DNA of 64,000 nt from an uncultured Gammaproteobacteria bacterium (GTDB lineage Bacteria > Pseudomonadota > Gammaproteobacteria > Steroidobacterales > Foliamicaceae), in assembly GCA_951828235.1 (NCBI GenBank), contig OX639965.1, positions 2,522,129 to 2,586,128 of the forward strand, given 5' to 3'. The notes beneath the pieces were generated by a model. It ran no database searches. It saw nothing but the letters and a program-made list of their open reading frames with translations, and was not told where the DNA came from. Positions 62,020-64,000 of the stretch are shown one piece after another. Made by a program: the position numbers and the translations under genes. The number at the start of each line of letters is the position of its first letter. Position 1 is the first letter of the stretch.

Positions 62020-62967
62020 GTGAGCATTAACGCGGAACTGTTGCCTTTTCTCGACCAATTCCCGCAGCTGGAGTTGACGAAAGAAAATCTCAGGCAGACG
62101 CGACGTGAATTGAACCGGATGTCGCTGGAGGCCGTGGCCGTGATTGAGGGATACAATCACGTCAGCGTGGCTGACGAGAATATTGCCGGACCATCCCCCA
62201 ATCAGACCCTGCGACTTCGACTGTATTCGGGCCCTGATGCGCCCGGATCGCGGCCGTGCCTGTTGTGGATCCACGGTGGCGGCTACATTCTGGGTTGTCC
62301 CGAGATGGACGAGTTGCTCTTGTGCCGCATGGTCGATGAGCTCGGCTGTCTGATCGTTTCGGTCGACTATCGCTTGGCGCCCGAGCACCCTTATCCGGCG
62401 GCTCTCGACGACTGCGATGCTGCGTTGGGCTGGATTCTTGAGAATGCCGCCGCGCTTTCCATAGACACGCAATCGCTAGCACTCGGCGGCGCCAGCGCCG
62501 GCGGTGGCCTGGCGGCTGCGCTGGCCCTGCGGTGCCGGGACCAGCGCCCGGGCGCCATTACGTATCAATGCCTCATTTATCCGATGCTCGATCACCGCAA
62601 CGTAAGAGCCGCGCGAGAAGCTGGTACCAGCTATTGGCTGTGGGGCCCTGACCACAACCGATTCGCATGGGAAGTCTATTTGAGTCCCAACGACTTCTCT
62701 CAAAGCGTCTCCCCGTTCGCATCGCCGGCGAGAGCGCAAAATCTCGATGGCCTGCCACCAACTTACCTGTGCATAGGCGATCAGGACCTGTTCTACGAAG
62801 AATCTCTCGAGTACGCAAGCCGCCTGCGCGCGAGCGACGTGCCCGTTGACCTGCACAAAGTCCCGGGCGCGCCACATGGCTTCGACAGGCTACCGACCCG
62901 TTTAGGCGAACAGGAGTTGCGCCGCCGCTTCAAAGCACTCGCCCAACATTTTGCGGCACACGGCTGA
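62020..62967 (+). CDS. Alpha/beta hydrolase, HSL/esterase family IV
   Basis: The 315-residue product (GTG start, AGGAGG about 9 bases upstream) is an esterase of the hormone-sensitive-lipase group. It has the oxyanion motif in LLWIHGGGYILG, VSVDYRLAPEHPYPAALDDC, nucleophile Ser in LALGGASAGGGLAAALAL, the Asp in CIGDQDLFYEESLEYA and the His in GAPHGFDRL. Cytoplasmic; acts on short acyl esters. It lies between the SpdH-like and PQQ-dehydrogenase genes. Confidence 0.9.
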   Translation: MSINAELLPFLDQFPQLELTKENLRQTRRELNRMSLEAVAVIEGYNHVSVADENIAGPSPNQTLRLRLYSGPDAPGSRPCLLWIHGGGYILGCPEMDELLLCRMVDELGCLIVSVDYRLAPEHPYPAALDDCDAALGWILENAAALSIDTQSLALGGASAGGGLAAALALRCRDQRPGAITYQCLIYPMLDHRNVRAAREAGTSYWLWGPDHNRFAWEVYLSPNDFSQSVSPFASPARAQNLDGLPPTYLCIGDQDLFYEESLEYASRLRASDVPVDLHKVPGAPHGFDRLPTRLGEQELRRRFKALAQHFAAHG

Positions 62968-62992
62968 ACCGCCCCCGGGGAACGAGGACACC

Positions 62993-64000
62993 ATGCGCAA
63001 GATACCCGGAGTCAGGCTCCCGCTGTTCGTACTGCTCGTGGGTGTTTTTGTACTCGGAGCGTGTGAGAACAGGGACGAACAGGTGGTCACGGAGTATACC
63101 CATGTTGGCGACCCGGGCTGGCCTACTTATGCGGGCCAGGAGGGCGGCACGCGTTATTCGCCGTTGAGCCAGATCAACCGCACGAACGTGCGCGATCTCG
63201 AGATCGCCTGGATCCACAACACAGGCCACCTGGAACGGGCGCCGCAACTCTACGGCGCGGTGGGCTTTCAGGTTACGCCCATACTCCTGCCGGAGGAGGC
63301 GGGGCGCCATCTGGTGCTATGCGATCCGCTCAACCGGATCATCGCCCTGGACCCGGCTACGGGCGAACAGCGCTGGGACTTCGACCCCGAAATCGACCTC
63401 ACGCCCTATGCCGGGCGTTTCAATTGCCGCGGCGTGACCTACTGGCGCGATCCGCAGGCGGCCGAGAACGACGCATGCGCCCACCGCATAATGCTGGCCA
63501 CCAACGACCGGCGTCTGGCGGCCATCGACGCCAGGGACGGCTCCTCCTGTGCGGACTTCGGCGAAAACGGCTTTGTCGACGTGACGCCCGTCATCATGCA
63601 ACTCAAGCCCGCCAATCAGCTGCTCACGATGCAGTTGAACTCGCCGGTGGCGGTGGTCAATGGCGTGCTCATCGTTGGCGGGACCGCCGACAAGTTCAAG
63701 GACGCCAGTTCCATGAATGGCGCGGTGCGGGCCTTCAGCGCGAGAACCGGCGAGCATTTGTGGACCTTCGACACCCTGATCCGCGAACCCGCGGACGACC
63801 CCCAGAGCACGGCTTACCACGTCGGCGGCGCCAACGCATGGATCAATTTCACCTGGGACAGCGAGCACGACCTGGTGTTCATTCCAACCGCCAGCCCGGC
63901 GCCCAATTTCTATGGCGGCAAGCGTCCCGGCAACAACCTGTATGCGAACTCGCTCATTGTGCTGCGCGCGGCAACGGGCGAACTGGTCTGGCACTACCAG
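62993..64000 (+). CDS. PQQ-dependent dehydrogenase lipoprotein, 3' end outside window
   Basis: The frame is open from ATG 62993 to the window edge (336 codons). It starts with a lipoprotein signal (VLLVGVFVLGACENRD, Cys about residue 26). A quinoprotein beta-propeller follows: WPTYAGQEGGTRYSPLSQINRTNV, RIIALDPATGEQRWDFDPEID, RGVTYWRD, LAAIDARDGSSCADFGENG and GGANAWINFTWDSEHDLVFIP. This matches the glucose/alcohol quinoprotein dehydrogenase group, anchored on the periplasmic side. The C-terminus, including any cytochrome domain, is not visible. Confidence 0.88.
   Translation, partial: MRKIPGVRLPLFVLLVGVFVLGACENRDEQVVTEYTHVGDPGWPTYAGQEGGTRYSPLSQINRTNVRDLEIAWIHNTGHLERAPQLYGAVGFQVTPILLPEEAGRHLVLCDPLNRIIALDPATGEQRWDFDPEIDLTPYAGRFNCRGVTYWRDPQAAENDACAHRIMLATNDRRLAAIDARDGSSCADFGENGFVDVTPVIMQLKPANQLLTMQLNSPVAVVNGVLIVGGTADKFKDASSMNGAVRAFSARTGEHLWTFDTLIREPADDPQSTAYHVGGANAWINFTWDSEHDLVFIPTASPAPNFYGGKRPGNNLYANSLIVLRAATGELVWHYQ

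Noticed and set aside
1-64000. CRISPR arrays, IS transposases, integrases, prophage genes, rRNA
   Set aside because: None seen: no regularly spaced repeats, no DDE or tyrosine recombinase motifs and no rRNA-like sequence.

Overview
The window is GC-rich and densely packed, with many 4-base stop/start overlaps. Its conserved blocks have gammaproteobacterial gene order: smpB/ratA/rnfH with nadK-recN-fur-bamE, grpE-dnaK-dnaJ-dapB-carA-carB-greA-rlmE...ftsH, rpsP-rimM-trmD-rplS, and gcvR-bcp-bepA divergent from dapA and a BamC-like lipoprotein gene followed by tRNA-Ser. I infer an uncultured, probably aerobic and heterotrophic gammaproteobacterium. No plasmid, phage or IS signature is visible; mobility is limited to small palindromic elements and toxin-antitoxin pairs.

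Layout. 1-1437: NCS2 permease, frameshifted and open at the left edge. 1.6-6.6 kb: trans-translation (smpB), ratA/rnfH, then a minus-strand operon nadK-recN-fur-bamE. 6.7-19.7 kb: heat-shock genes with two visible sigma-32-type promoters, lysine and carbamoyl-phosphate synthesis, greA, rlmE, a 1-Cys peroxiredoxin and ftsH. 19.9-25.4 kb: accessory region with an AbrB/PIN pair, a PLP decarboxylase with a small companion gene, an O-methyltransferase, a metallo-beta-lactamase-fold protein with degraded metal sites, and an SDR. 25.4-30.7 kb: the imuA-imuB-dnaE2 mutagenesis cassette. 30.8-33.6 kb: a coiled-coil protein and the rpsP operon, whose bS16 carries a long acidic tail. 33.6-38.3 kb: a TatT-type TRAP transporter linked to a PQQ-type sugar dehydrogenase. 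38.4-42.0 kb: sppA and two tandem alpha/beta hydrolases. 42.0-47.8 kb: a complete suf operon (sufR-B-C-D-S-U-T, minus strand). 47.9-49.5 kb: a gene remnant, then a two-gene GIY-YIG/PIN module. 49.5-53.2 kb: amidohydrolase, class I aldolase, NCS1 permease. 53.2-57.1 kb: bepA, bcp, gcvR, dapA, BamC-like lipoprotein, tRNA-Ser(GGA). 57.1-64 kb: accessory right end with a truncated AmiD remnant, a SnoaL-like protein, an unknown protein, an RHH/PIN pair, a spermidine-dehydrogenase-like flavoprotein, an HSL-type esterase and a PQQ dehydrogenase running off the edge.

The least ordinary items are: a 22-bp palindromic repeat in four copies, two translated in frame inside imuA and imuB; a 166-bp inverted-repeat element whose edge supplies the bamE stop codon; the wHTH/GIY-YIG + PIN gene pair; the MBL-fold protein lacking three usual metal ligands; the ~130-residue acidic extension of bS16; and a tandem hydrolase copy without an ordinary start codon.
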